64,000 bases of DNA, taken from positions 1-64,000 of the forward strand of contig QHSP01000024.1 of assembly GCA_003220495.1 (NCBI GenBank), given 5' to 3'. The DNA comes from Candidatus Rokuibacteriota bacterium (lineage in GTDB: Bacteria; Methylomirabilota; Methylomirabilia; Rokubacteriales; CSP1-6). Position numbers and translations under genes: made by a program. This document shows, one piece after another, positions 25,074 through 32,525 of this stretch. The stretch's first letter is position 1. Every line of letters starts with the position of its first letter. The notes beneath the pieces are model-generated. The model was not told the DNA's origin, did no database searches, and was given only the letters and a program-made list of their open reading frames with translations.

Positions 25074-25856
25074 GTGCCGCTGGTCTCGTTCCACGATGTC
25101 CAGAAGACCTACCGATCGCTTCAGGGAGTCGACTACCCGGCGCTAGAGCATTTCAGCCTCGAGATCGAGGTCGGCGAGTTCTTCTGCCTGCTCGGCCCGA
25201 GCGGCTGCGGCAAGACGACGGTCCTCAAGATGCTCGCGGGCTTCGAGGCGCCCACGGCGGGCCGGATCCTGATGGAAGGCCGTCCCGTCGCCGGCGCCAG
25301 CCGCGACCGCGCGGTGGTCTTCCAGGGCGACGACTCGCTCTACGGCTGGCTCACCGCCGTCGAGAACGTCGAGTTCGGATTGCGCATGCGCCACGTGCAC
25401 AGGACCGAGCGCCGCGAGCGCGCCAGGCGCTACCTGGAGCTGGTCGGTCTCCGCGGCCAGGAGCAGAAGTATCCCGCCGAGCTCTCCGGAGGCATGAAGC
25501 AGCGGATCCAGATCGCGCGCGTGCTGGCGAACGAGCCGAAGATGCTGCTCATGGACGAGCCCTTCGCCGCGCTGGACGCCCAGACCCGGACGTTGATGCA
25601 GATGGAGCTGGCCAGCATCTGGCACGCCACCCGCACGACGGTGCTGTTCATCACCCACGACATCGACGAGGCCGTCACCCTGGGCAAGCGCATCGGTGTG
25701 ATGCAGGCCGGGCCACGCTCGCGGGTCAAGGGCGTCGTCGACGTGTCGCTCGACGGGGCGCGCAGCCGCACGGACGATGCGTTCCTGCGCTACTACAAGC
25801 AGGTGTATGAGATGATCCGCGACGAAGTCGCCAAATCTCTCTCGCGCGCGGACTAG
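25074..25856 (+). CDS. ABC transporter ATPase, nitrate/sulfonate/taurine type
   Basis: 260 residues starting at GTG. Walker A GPSGCGKTT (41-49), signature LSGGMKQRIQIARVL, Walker B MLLMDEPFAALDAQT and the switch His in FITHDIDEAV are all intact. It is of the SsuB/TauB/NrtD group and drives the adjacent permease: the permease ATG is only three bases after its stop codon. The gene begins close behind top6A, with TAGACT six bases before the GTG, so it may have its own start site. Probable substrates are aliphatic sulfonates, taurine, nitrate or a thiamine precursor. Confidence 0.93.
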   Translation: MPLVSFHDVQKTYRSLQGVDYPALEHFSLEIEVGEFFCLLGPSGCGKTTVLKMLAGFEAPTAGRILMEGRPVAGASRDRAVVFQGDDSLYGWLTAVENVEFGLRMRHVHRTERRERARRYLELVGLRGQEQKYPAELSGGMKQRIQIARVLANEPKMLLMDEPFAALDAQTRTLMQMELASIWHATRTTVLFITHDIDEAVTLGKRIGVMQAGPRSRVKGVVDVSLDGARSRTDDAFLRYYKQVYEMIRDEVAKSLSRAD

Positions 25857-25859
25857 CGA

Positions 25860-26630
25860 ATGCGCCTGGCGCGGCACCTGTGGACCGTGTATGGAGGCTA
25901 CGCGCTGGGATTCGCCAGCCTGTTCGTGATCTGGCAGCTGGCCTCGATCTACCTGGTCAGCTCGGTGCTCTTTCCGCCGCCGACGGTCGTCTTCAAGAAG
26001 GGCCTCCTGCTGGTGAAGAACGGCGTGCTGCTCGAGCATCTCGCGGCCAGCCTCCAGCGCATCCTGGCCGGATTCGTCGCCGGATCGCTGCTGGGCATCC
26101 CGATCGGGCTGGCCATGGGCTCGTTCCTCCCGGTGCGGAAGCTGCTGGAGCCGTACACGGAGTTCTTGCGCTTCATCCCCTCGGTCGCCATGATCACGGT
26201 CGCGGTGATCTGGTTCGGGATCGGCGAGGCGTCGAAGGTCTTCCTCATCATCTACACGACGATCTTCATCGTCATCCTGAACACGGCGGCCGGCGTCTCG
26301 GCCATCGCGCCCAACAAGATCCGCGCGGCGGAATCGCTGGGCGCGACACCGGCGCAGATCTTCTTTCACGTGGCGCTGCCGGCGACGGTGCCGTACATCC
26401 TCACCGGGATGCGGCTGGCCATGGCCAACTCGTTCACCACGATCGTGGCGGCCGAGCTCATCGCCGCCAACGACGGGCTGGGCAAGATGCTGTGGGACGG
26501 GCGGCTGTTCATGCTGGTCGACGAGATCTTCGTGTCCCTGGTCACCCTGGGGTTCCTCGGGTTCGTCACCGACCGCATGTTCCGCTGGAGCATCTACACG
26601 TTCGCGGGGAAATATTCGCCGGCGACGTAA
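25860..26630 (+). CDS. ABC transporter permease, SsuC/TauC type
   Basis: 256 residues with about six membrane spans. The cytoplasmic EAA loop reads AAESLGATPAQIFFHVALP, the docking site for the ATPase, and MRLAMANSFTTIVAAELIAA is typical of the nitrate/sulfonate permease subfamily. It is packed between the ATPase (three-base gap) and the solute-binding protein gene (about 75 bp), so the three genes form one importer. The membrane helices begin near residue 12 (YALGFASLFVIWQLASIYLV). Confidence 0.92.
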   Translation: MRLARHLWTVYGGYALGFASLFVIWQLASIYLVSSVLFPPPTVVFKKGLLLVKNGVLLEHLAASLQRILAGFVAGSLLGIPIGLAMGSFLPVRKLLEPYTEFLRFIPSVAMITVAVIWFGIGEASKVFLIIYTTIFIVILNTAAGVSAIAPNKIRAAESLGATPAQIFFHVALPATVPYILTGMRLAMANSFTTIVAAELIAANDGLGKMLWDGRLFMLVDEIFVSLVTLGFLGFVTDRMFRWSIYTFAGKYSPAT

Positions 26631-26706
26631 CGAGTCGTCCGGCGTCGGCGCGGGGCCCGATCTCGCGCGCATGCAACGTCACGTCGTATCGAGGAGGGGA
26701 GCCGTG

Positions 26707-27663
26707 ATGCTGACACGTGGGGCGCTGCTCGTCCTGAGCGTGCTGGTGTGGAGCAGTGCTGCGTGGGCGCAGACCAAGATGACCATCGCGACCGGCGTGG
26801 ATCCGGTGTTCTCCGCCTACTACGTGGCCCAGCAGGAAGGGCTCTTCAAAAAGCACGGTCTCGACGTGCGGATCAACACAGGGCCCTCCGGCTCGGCGAT
26901 GGTGTCCTTCCTGATCAACGGTCAGATCGAGTCCGCCTTCGGCTCGGAGATCGCCGGCGTCAGCAACCACAACCTGGATCCCAACGTGGTGGTGGTCGCG
27001 CAAGCCACGCGCCTGGTGCGGTGGATCGCGATCGTGGGCCGCAACATCGACACCCTGGATCAGCTCAAGGGCAAGAAGATCGGCGTGGCGCGCGGCTCGG
27101 GCGGCGAGGTGTTCTGGCTCGCCCTGATCGACACGCTCAAGCTCAACGCGGCCGACTACACGGTGGTCAACGTCGAGGCGCCGGAGATGGTGGCGGCGCT
27201 CGAGCGCGGCAACATCGACGCCTACGCCGTGTGGGAGCCGTGGGTCACGCGCGGGCTGGCGGCCGTCAAGAACACCAAGGTGCTCAAGGATCAGGAAAAC
27301 ATCCTCGAGCAGGGCGTCTACATCTACATGAACCTCGCCTGGATCAAGAAGAACCCGGGGCAGGCCGAAGGGTTCATGCGCGCGCTCGTCGAGGCGACCG
27401 ACCTCATCAACAAGGATCGCAAGCGCGCCGCCAAGGACGTCTCCGACTTTCTCAAGAGCCTCGACCCGCCGCTGGTCGAGCAGCTCATGACGAAGCTCCG
27501 CTTCGAGATGGTCCTGGACGACTTCACCATCAGTCTTTTCCGGCTCGCCGAGACGCAGCTGAAGCAGCAGGGCAAGCTCACCAAGCCCCTCGACTTCGGC
27601 GCGTTCGTCTACCCGGATCTCCTCCGCAAGGTGCAGCCCAAGAGCGTCAACTACAAGCCGTGA
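26707..27663 (+). CDS. ABC transporter solute-binding protein, SsuA/NMT1 type
   Basis: About 318 residues. A Sec signal peptide (MLTRGALLVLSVLVWSSAAW, cleaved after AQ) precedes a periplasmic-binding domain of the NMT1/THI5/SsuA group: DPVFSAYYVAQQEGLFKKHG, LDVRINTGPSGSAMVSFLI and AYAVWEPWVTRGLAA. GAGGAGGGG precedes a GTG (26704) and the ATG (26707); either may start translation. It supplies substrate to the ATPase/permease just upstream. The ligand is not determinable, though sulfonates and pyrimidine precursors are the usual ones. Confidence 0.9.
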   Translation: MLTRGALLVLSVLVWSSAAWAQTKMTIATGVDPVFSAYYVAQQEGLFKKHGLDVRINTGPSGSAMVSFLINGQIESAFGSEIAGVSNHNLDPNVVVVAQATRLVRWIAIVGRNIDTLDQLKGKKIGVARGSGGEVFWLALIDTLKLNAADYTVVNVEAPEMVAALERGNIDAYAVWEPWVTRGLAAVKNTKVLKDQENILEQGVYIYMNLAWIKKNPGQAEGFMRALVEATDLINKDRKRAAKDVSDFLKSLDPPLVEQLMTKLRFEMVLDDFTISLFRLAETQLKQQGKLTKPLDFGAFVYPDLLRKVQPKSVNYKP

Positions 27664-27700
27664 GACTCCAGGGCGCAACGCTCGACCCCAGCCGCCGGCC

Positions 27701-29008
27701 ATGAGGCGATCGCTCTCTCAGAGCCCCGGACGCGTCTTCTACGGCTGGTGGATCGTGACGATCGGGTGCGTCCAGGACGCGGTGAAGGGCGGCCTGTTCA
27801 ATACCGGGTTCACACTCTATTTCTTGCCGGTGCTCACCGAGCTGAATCTCAGCCGCGCCGCGACCTCGCTGCCGTTCTCGCTGTCCCGGCTCGAGGCCGC
27901 GCTCGGCGCGCCGCTCGTCGGATATCTCATCGACCGATTCGACGTCCGGGTGATGCTGGTCGTCGGGACCGTGCTCGCGGGCCTCGGGCTCATCCTGCTC
28001 TCCCTCACGCACAGCTATCTGCTCTTTCTCCTCGTCTTCATCGGCCCGCTCAGCTTCGGTTTCCAGGCCGGGTTCAATCAGGCGACCCTGGCCGCGGTCA
28101 ACAGCTGGTTTCGTCGCAAGCGCGGGCTCGCCATGGCCGTCGTCCAGACCGGCCAGGCCATCGGCGGGGTCGTGATCTTTCCGCTGGTCGCGCTGGCCGT
28201 GTTGAACCTGGGATGGCGAATGGCCGCGGTCCTGTCTGGTCTCGTCGTGCTCATGCTGCTGCCGCTCGTCCTGCTCATCCGGGGCTCACCGGAGAGCATG
28301 GGACTGCTCCCCGATGGCGAACGCTCGAGCGGGGCGGAGCCCTACCCAACCGCGCACGGGCTCACGCCTGCGCGCAGCGACGCACGAGAGTTCACGACTC
28401 GCGAAGCGCTACGAACGCCGACCTTCTGGCTGCTCGCCGCCTTCCATGGGCTGCGCAACGTCCCCTACGCCGGAGTGACCGTGCACCTGGTGCCACTCCT
28501 GATCTGGAAGGGGCTCGACGAGCCGGCCGCGGCGTTCTACGTCGGGCTCACCGCGCTGGCCACCGTCGTCATCCGGCCGTTCACCGGGTGGCTCGGCGAT
28601 CGGCAGTCGAAGCAGACGATCGGGGCCGTGGGCGTCTTGCTGGGCGCCGCCGGTCTCGTGGTGCTGGCGTACGGCGACGGGGCGTGGTGGGCGCTCGTGC
28701 TGTTCGCCGTCTTGTTCTCGTTCGGCGACGGCGTGAACTCGGTGACATGGGCCCTCGTGGGCGACGTCTTCGGCCGTGCCCACTTCGCCACGATCCGAGG
28801 CTGGATCAGCATGTTCCAGAGCTTCGCGTCGATGCCGGCCGCCGTGTACACCGGCTGGGTCTACGACCGGACGCAGAGCTATACGCAGGCGCTGATCGTG
28901 TTCGTGATCTGCTACGGCGCCGCCGCGCTGGTCTTGTGGCTGATTCCGCATCCCACGCGGCCGGCGCCGCTCGAGGTGGCGGCGAGTCGGGCGCTGAGCG
29001 CTTCCTAG
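27701..29008 (+). CDS. MFS transporter, monocarboxylate/oxalate-like
   Basis: 435 residues and about 12 membrane spans. VFYGWWIVTIGCVQDAVKGG at the start and NSWFRRKRGLAMAVVQTGQA (the loop 2-3 region) are typical of the MCT/OxlT-like branch of the major facilitator superfamily. It likely moves a small organic acid, in line with the catabolic genes nearby. It follows the ABC importer by 37 bp on the same strand and may share its transcript. Its last codons overlap the end of the convergent lipoprotein gene by four bases. Confidence 0.9.
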   Translation: MRRSLSQSPGRVFYGWWIVTIGCVQDAVKGGLFNTGFTLYFLPVLTELNLSRAATSLPFSLSRLEAALGAPLVGYLIDRFDVRVMLVVGTVLAGLGLILLSLTHSYLLFLLVFIGPLSFGFQAGFNQATLAAVNSWFRRKRGLAMAVVQTGQAIGGVVIFPLVALAVLNLGWRMAAVLSGLVVLMLLPLVLLIRGSPESMGLLPDGERSSGAEPYPTAHGLTPARSDAREFTTREALRTPTFWLLAAFHGLRNVPYAGVTVHLVPLLIWKGLDEPAAAFYVGLTALATVVIRPFTGWLGDRQSKQTIGAVGVLLGAAGLVVLAYGDGAWWALVLFAVLFSFGDGVNSVTWALVGDVFGRAHFATIRGWISMFQSFASMPAAVYTGWVYDRTQSYTQALIVFVICYGAAALVLWLIPHPTRPAPLEVAASRALSAS

Positions 29009-29499
29009 AACTTCGCGCTGATCTTCGCGCCCTTCGAGGTCTGACACGAGCCGGCGCCGCCGCCGCGCAGGCCGGCTTCCGCGGCGTCGAGCGAGAAGCG
29101 GCAGAGCATCGTGCTGCCGCGATCGCCCTTCAGCGTCGCGATCGCCTTGTTCTCATGCATGGTGACGAACGCGCCCCGGTCGCGCGCCGCGCCCCACATG
29201 CTGTCATCGATCTCGCCTCGAGCGTCGTGTGGCTCGTCGCCTTCCCAAGCCGGATCGATCCGGCCGCGGGACATCTCCTTCTTGACCACGGTGTATTTGC
29301 CGGAGAATCGCTCGCCGTCGGGCATGACCGCCGCCATCGTTCCACTGCCGCCGAACAGTCCCGATTCCCAGCTCATCGTCAGCGGCACCGGCGACTGACC
29401 CGGAACGTCGACGCGTCCGGTCACCGGCCCCGAGGCGCAGCCCACGACCCCGATCGTGAGTAGCGAGATCGCCGCCATCCGGATGGTGCTCCTCTCCAT
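29005..29499 (-). CDS. Small lipoprotein, hypothetical
   Basis: 164 residues. The signal ends in a lipobox-like ISLLTIGVVGC with the Cys at residue 21, so the mature protein should be lipid-anchored. The body has GLFGGSGTMAAVMPDGERFSG and SMLC-type segments of a small beta-rich domain; two further Cys near the C-terminus may form a disulfide. AAGGAGAG precedes the ATG at 29499. I do not recognise a family with a known role. It is convergent with the MFS gene. Confidence 0.7.
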   Translation of the reverse strand: MERSTIRMAAISLLTIGVVGCASGPVTGRVDVPGQSPVPLTMSWESGLFGGSGTMAAVMPDGERFSGKYTVVKKEMSRGRIDPAWEGDEPHDARGEIDDSMWGAARDRGAFVTMHENKAIATLKGDRGSTMLCRFSLDAAEAGLRGGGAGSCQTSKGAKISAKF

Positions 29500-29618
29500 G
29501 CGGTCGCTCTCCTTGGAGTCGTCGCGTCCGTTGTGGGAGCGGAAGGTGACGACGCGAACTTCGAGGGGGCCGATGATACGCGATCGCCCGCGCCGGCGAA
29601 AGCGGCCGTCTGGGGCAG

Positions 29619-30179
29619 CTACCGAGCGTGTGGACCGCGCTCGAAGAGCGGGACCGTGCCGGGCGCTTGCACACCCTCGATCGAGAGCAGTCGGAGCTTC
29701 GTCCTGATGCCCCCGTGCGCCGAAAAGCCGCCGAGCTTGCCGTTCGCGGCGAGCACGCGATGGCACGGGACGACGATCGCGAATGGGTTCTGGCCGAGCG
29801 CCGACCCGACGTCGCGCGCCGCGCCGGGCTCGCCGAGGCGCGCGGCAATCTCGCCGTACGAAAGCGTCGCGCCCGGTGGAATCGTGCGCGCGGCCTCGTA
29901 GACGCGGCGGTGGAACGGCGGGACCTGCCTCATGTCGAGCTCGACGGCCGACAGATCCGACGTCTCCCCGTTGAGCAGCGCGACAATGCCCTCGACCGCG
30001 CGCTGCACCTCCGGCGGCGGCGCCGCTTCGCGAGCGCCGGGAAATTCGCGCCTCATCCGGGCGCGGACCGCCGATTCGCTCGACTGGGGCAGCTGGACTC
30101 CGACGACACCCCGATCGCCCCACGCGATACCGCAAGGGCCGACCGGCGTGTCGAACAGGTGAAAGCCTCGCTCCGTCAC
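29619..30179 (-). CDS. ogt: Methylated-DNA--protein-cysteine methyltransferase (Ogt type)
   Basis: 186 residues. The suicide alkyl acceptor is C139 in the motif IVVPCHRVLA; RTIPPGATLSYGEIAARLG supplies the DNA-binding helix-turn-helix and Tyr region, and GKLGGFSAHGGIRTK the C-terminal loop. It removes alkyl groups from O6-alkylguanine. No Ada regulatory domain is present. It starts at GTG 30179, which overlaps the stop of the DinB gene in a GTGA, so the two are translationally coupled. Confidence 0.93.
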   Translation of the reverse strand: MTERGFHLFDTPVGPCGIAWGDRGVVGVQLPQSSESAVRARMRREFPGAREAAPPPEVQRAVEGIVALLNGETSDLSAVELDMRQVPPFHRRVYEAARTIPPGATLSYGEIAARLGEPGAARDVGSALGQNPFAIVVPCHRVLAANGKLGGFSAHGGIRTKLRLLSIEGVQAPGTVPLFERGPHAR

Positions 30180-30631
30180 GATGATCGCTGCCGCCACTCG
30201 CGGATCTGGGCGGCGTGCTCGCGGTAGTGCCCCGCGCCGGCGCCGTCGAACGGATCGCGCGCGCCACCGCCCGGAACGAAGTGCGCCTCGGGCAGCGCTG
30301 CGGCCGCGTCGACGAACAGTCGGTGGGTCAGGTCGAGCTCGGCGAGGACGTCGGCCGACTTCACGCCCGACTTTCGCTCGACGAATCGCGCGTTCCACGC
30401 ATCGAAGTCATCATACGTGCCGGGCGAGTAGGGTGCCTCGCCCTTTGCGATGTTCCCGAAGGCCGGGATCATCGCCTCGTGCCAGCCGGATATGTGGATC
30501 AGGATCTCGCGAACGCCCCAGCTCCCGAGCCACACGCGGCGCATCCCTTCGTCGGTCAGCCCATCGATCGCCTGACGAAGTTCGGTGAATGCTTCCTCCG
30601 CCTGGCGTAGCATCGTATCCTTGTCGCCCAT
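30176..30631 (-). CDS. DinB/ClbS-like protein
   Basis: 151 residues with a GGGAGG ribosome site. FTELRQAIDGLTDEGMRRV, WLGSWGVREILIHISGWHEA and the C-terminal GHYREHAAQIREW give the helical-bundle pattern of the DinB/ClbS (DUF1706) group, with histidines H48, H54 and H142 as candidate metal or catalytic positions. ClbS relatives protect DNA from alkylating cyclopropane toxins, and DinB relatives are damage-induced or thiol-dependent. The coupled start of ogt directly after it supports a role in alkylation defence, as inference. Confidence 0.8.
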   Translation of the reverse strand: MGDKDTMLRQAEEAFTELRQAIDGLTDEGMRRVWLGSWGVREILIHISGWHEAMIPAFGNIAKGEAPYSPGTYDDFDAWNARFVERKSGVKSADVLAELDLTHRLFVDAAAALPEAHFVPGGGARDPFDGAGAGHYREHAAQIREWRQRSS

Positions 30632-30994
30632 CTGCCCCTCCCGGCCGGTGAGTCACTACGTCTCTGAGACCCCGCCCGGGCCCGGCTGTGAAAGACGGCC
30701 GGCGGAGGTGGCGGGCCGGCCCCGACCGGGCTGGTAACAGTCGGTCCATCCTGAGGCGGCCAAACCGGTTAGAAAACGGCCGCTGAAGCTGGCGCGATCC
30801 GGTAGCCTGTCGGAGTAAGTACTCGCGAAATCAGCGATCCGGGGGGGTCGTCCGGAAATGGTCCGTGTTTTGCGTGTTTTTCGGTCCACGAACCCCACAA
30901 TGGTGCTCACCATGGGCTCTCCATGCTCTATCGGTGTGGGTCCGGCTCGTCCCGAGTCGGCGGCCCGGCCAGTCTGTTGCGCCCGCTAACGAAC
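30632..30994. other. Gene-free stretch between DinB and a histidine kinase
   Basis: This 363-bp stretch separates divergent genes. It contains an inverted repeat GGCCGGC (30697-30703) / GCCGGCC (30715-30721) with an 11-bp spacer. The kinase frame stays open back to 30923 but that part is not protein-like. No convincing promoter pair or RNA gene was seen. Confidence 0.4.
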
Positions 30995-32449
30995 ATGATC
31001 GCCGCGAGGTTCGTCGGCACGCGGCTGGCCGCGAAGCCGTTCCTGATCTCGCTGCTCGTCATCATGGTGCTGGCGGTCGTCGGGTTCTTGAGCTTCCACG
31101 CCGTCGGCAATCTCGTGTCCGTCAATCGAGAGATCGCGACCCGCACCATTCCCGCGGTCCGCCTGGCCGCGTCCACCCGTGAGGCGATCACGCCGCTCGT
31201 CCGGCTCGAGATGCGCGCGCTGGTGCTGGGCGATTCCAGCTACGCGACGGCGTGGAACGAGCGGGCGGTGCGTGTCACCGAGGATCTCGAGCACCTCGCC
31301 GGCTACGTGCAGAGCAAGCGAGAGGCCCAGAAGCTCGCCGCCGCGCGCGGCGCGTTCGAGCACTATCGGAGCCTCGTCGCGACCGAGCAGGACCTCTTGC
31401 GGCGCGGCGCCCAGGCGCAGGCCCTCGCGTTACCCTACAGCGAGGCTCGCACGCGCGCCGAGGAAGTCCAGGAGAACCTGGACGGGTTGATGGCCGCGAT
31501 CCACGAGCGGGTCCTCGCGGCGCAGGCCGAAGCCGCGCGCCTCGAAGCCAGGACGTGGACGGGCGTCCTGATCTCCCTGGGAGCCGCGGTCGGCCTGGCG
31601 TTGCTCGTCGCGCTGGAGAACGCCCGCCTGCACGCGGCCGCGCGACGAAACATTCAGCAGCTGGTGCACCAGTCGCGACAGCTGCTCGAGTCCAAGGTGG
31701 CAGCCGAGCAGGCCAACCGGGCAAAGAGCGAGTTCCTCGCCTCGATGAGCCACGAGCTCCGTACGCCTCTCAACGCGGTGATCGGCTTCTCCCAGGTGCT
31801 CGCGAACCAGACGTACGGAGCGGTGAACGAGCGCCAGCTGACGTATCTGTCCTCGATCCTCGCGGGCGGTCGCCACCTCCGAAAGCTGGTCGACGACGTG
31901 CTCGACCTGGCGAAGGTCGACGCCGGACACCTGACTGTCGATCTCACGAAGGTCGCCGTGGCCGAGGACATCCCGGAGGTCGTGGGCGTCGTCCAGGCGC
32001 TCGCGCAGCAGAAGAGCATCACGGTGACGGTGGAGGTGAAAGAGCCGCTGCCGGAGATCACCGCGGACCGGATGCGGGTCCAGCAGATGATCTACAACTT
32101 GTTGAGCAACGCGATCAAGTTCACCGAGGCGGGCGGACACGTCACTGTGATGGCCGACACGATCTCGTCGTCTGGCCCGAACGGCGCGTGCTGGCTGCGG
32201 ATCCGCGTCGTGGACACCGGGATCGGGATCAAGGCGGAGGACCAGGCCCGGATCTTCGACAAGTTCGAGCGGGGCGATTCCTCGTCAGCCAGCGAGCAGG
32301 ACGGAACGGGGCTCGGCCTCGCCCTGACGCGGAAGCTCGTCGAGCTTCACGGCGGCCGGATCACCGTCGAAAGCGAAGGCGTCAAAGGGCGGGGCAGCAT
32401 GTTCACCGTGCTGCTGCCGCTGGTCCCCCCCGAGCACCCCGCCAGCTAG
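30995..32449 (+). CDS. Membrane sensor histidine kinase
   Basis: About 484 residues. One span near residues 13-34 and another near 188-208 enclose a helical periplasmic domain of the four-helix-bundle type (150 residues, Ala/Glu/Arg-rich). A coiled linker leads to HisKA with FLASMSHELRTPLNAVIGFS (phospho-acceptor H253) and a HATPase domain with N-box NLLSNAIKFTEAGG, VVDTGIGIK and GTGLGLALTRKLVELHGG. No receiver domain is attached and no response regulator is adjacent. The ATG at 30995 was preferred to one at 30923 because the first span then sits at the N-terminus; neither has a good ribosome site. Confidence 0.88.
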   Translation: MIAARFVGTRLAAKPFLISLLVIMVLAVVGFLSFHAVGNLVSVNREIATRTIPAVRLAASTREAITPLVRLEMRALVLGDSSYATAWNERAVRVTEDLEHLAGYVQSKREAQKLAAARGAFEHYRSLVATEQDLLRRGAQAQALALPYSEARTRAEEVQENLDGLMAAIHERVLAAQAEAARLEARTWTGVLISLGAAVGLALLVALENARLHAAARRNIQQLVHQSRQLLESKVAAEQANRAKSEFLASMSHELRTPLNAVIGFSQVLANQTYGAVNERQLTYLSSILAGGRHLRKLVDDVLDLAKVDAGHLTVDLTKVAVAEDIPEVVGVVQALAQQKSITVTVEVKEPLPEITADRMRVQQMIYNLLSNAIKFTEAGGHVTVMADTISSSGPNGACWLRIRVVDTGIGIKAEDQARIFDKFERGDSSSASEQDGTGLGLALTRKLVELHGGRITVESEGVKGRGSMFTVLLPLVPPEHPAS

Positions 32450-32463
32450 CGTTGCTCTCAGAG

Positions 32464-32512
32464 GCGCGCCTCGGCCGGCGGGGCCCCAGCCCCGCGACGG
32501 CCTGCAGCGCGC
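32464..32512 (-). repeat. Dispersed structured repeat, copy 4
   Basis: A full-length copy nearly identical to copy 3. It lies between the converging ends of the histidine kinase and the aldehyde ferredoxin oxidoreductase, 14 bp after the stop of the latter and in its orientation. It is the only copy not placed before a start codon. Confidence 0.9.
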
Positions 32513-32525
32513 ACAGCCAGGGCCC

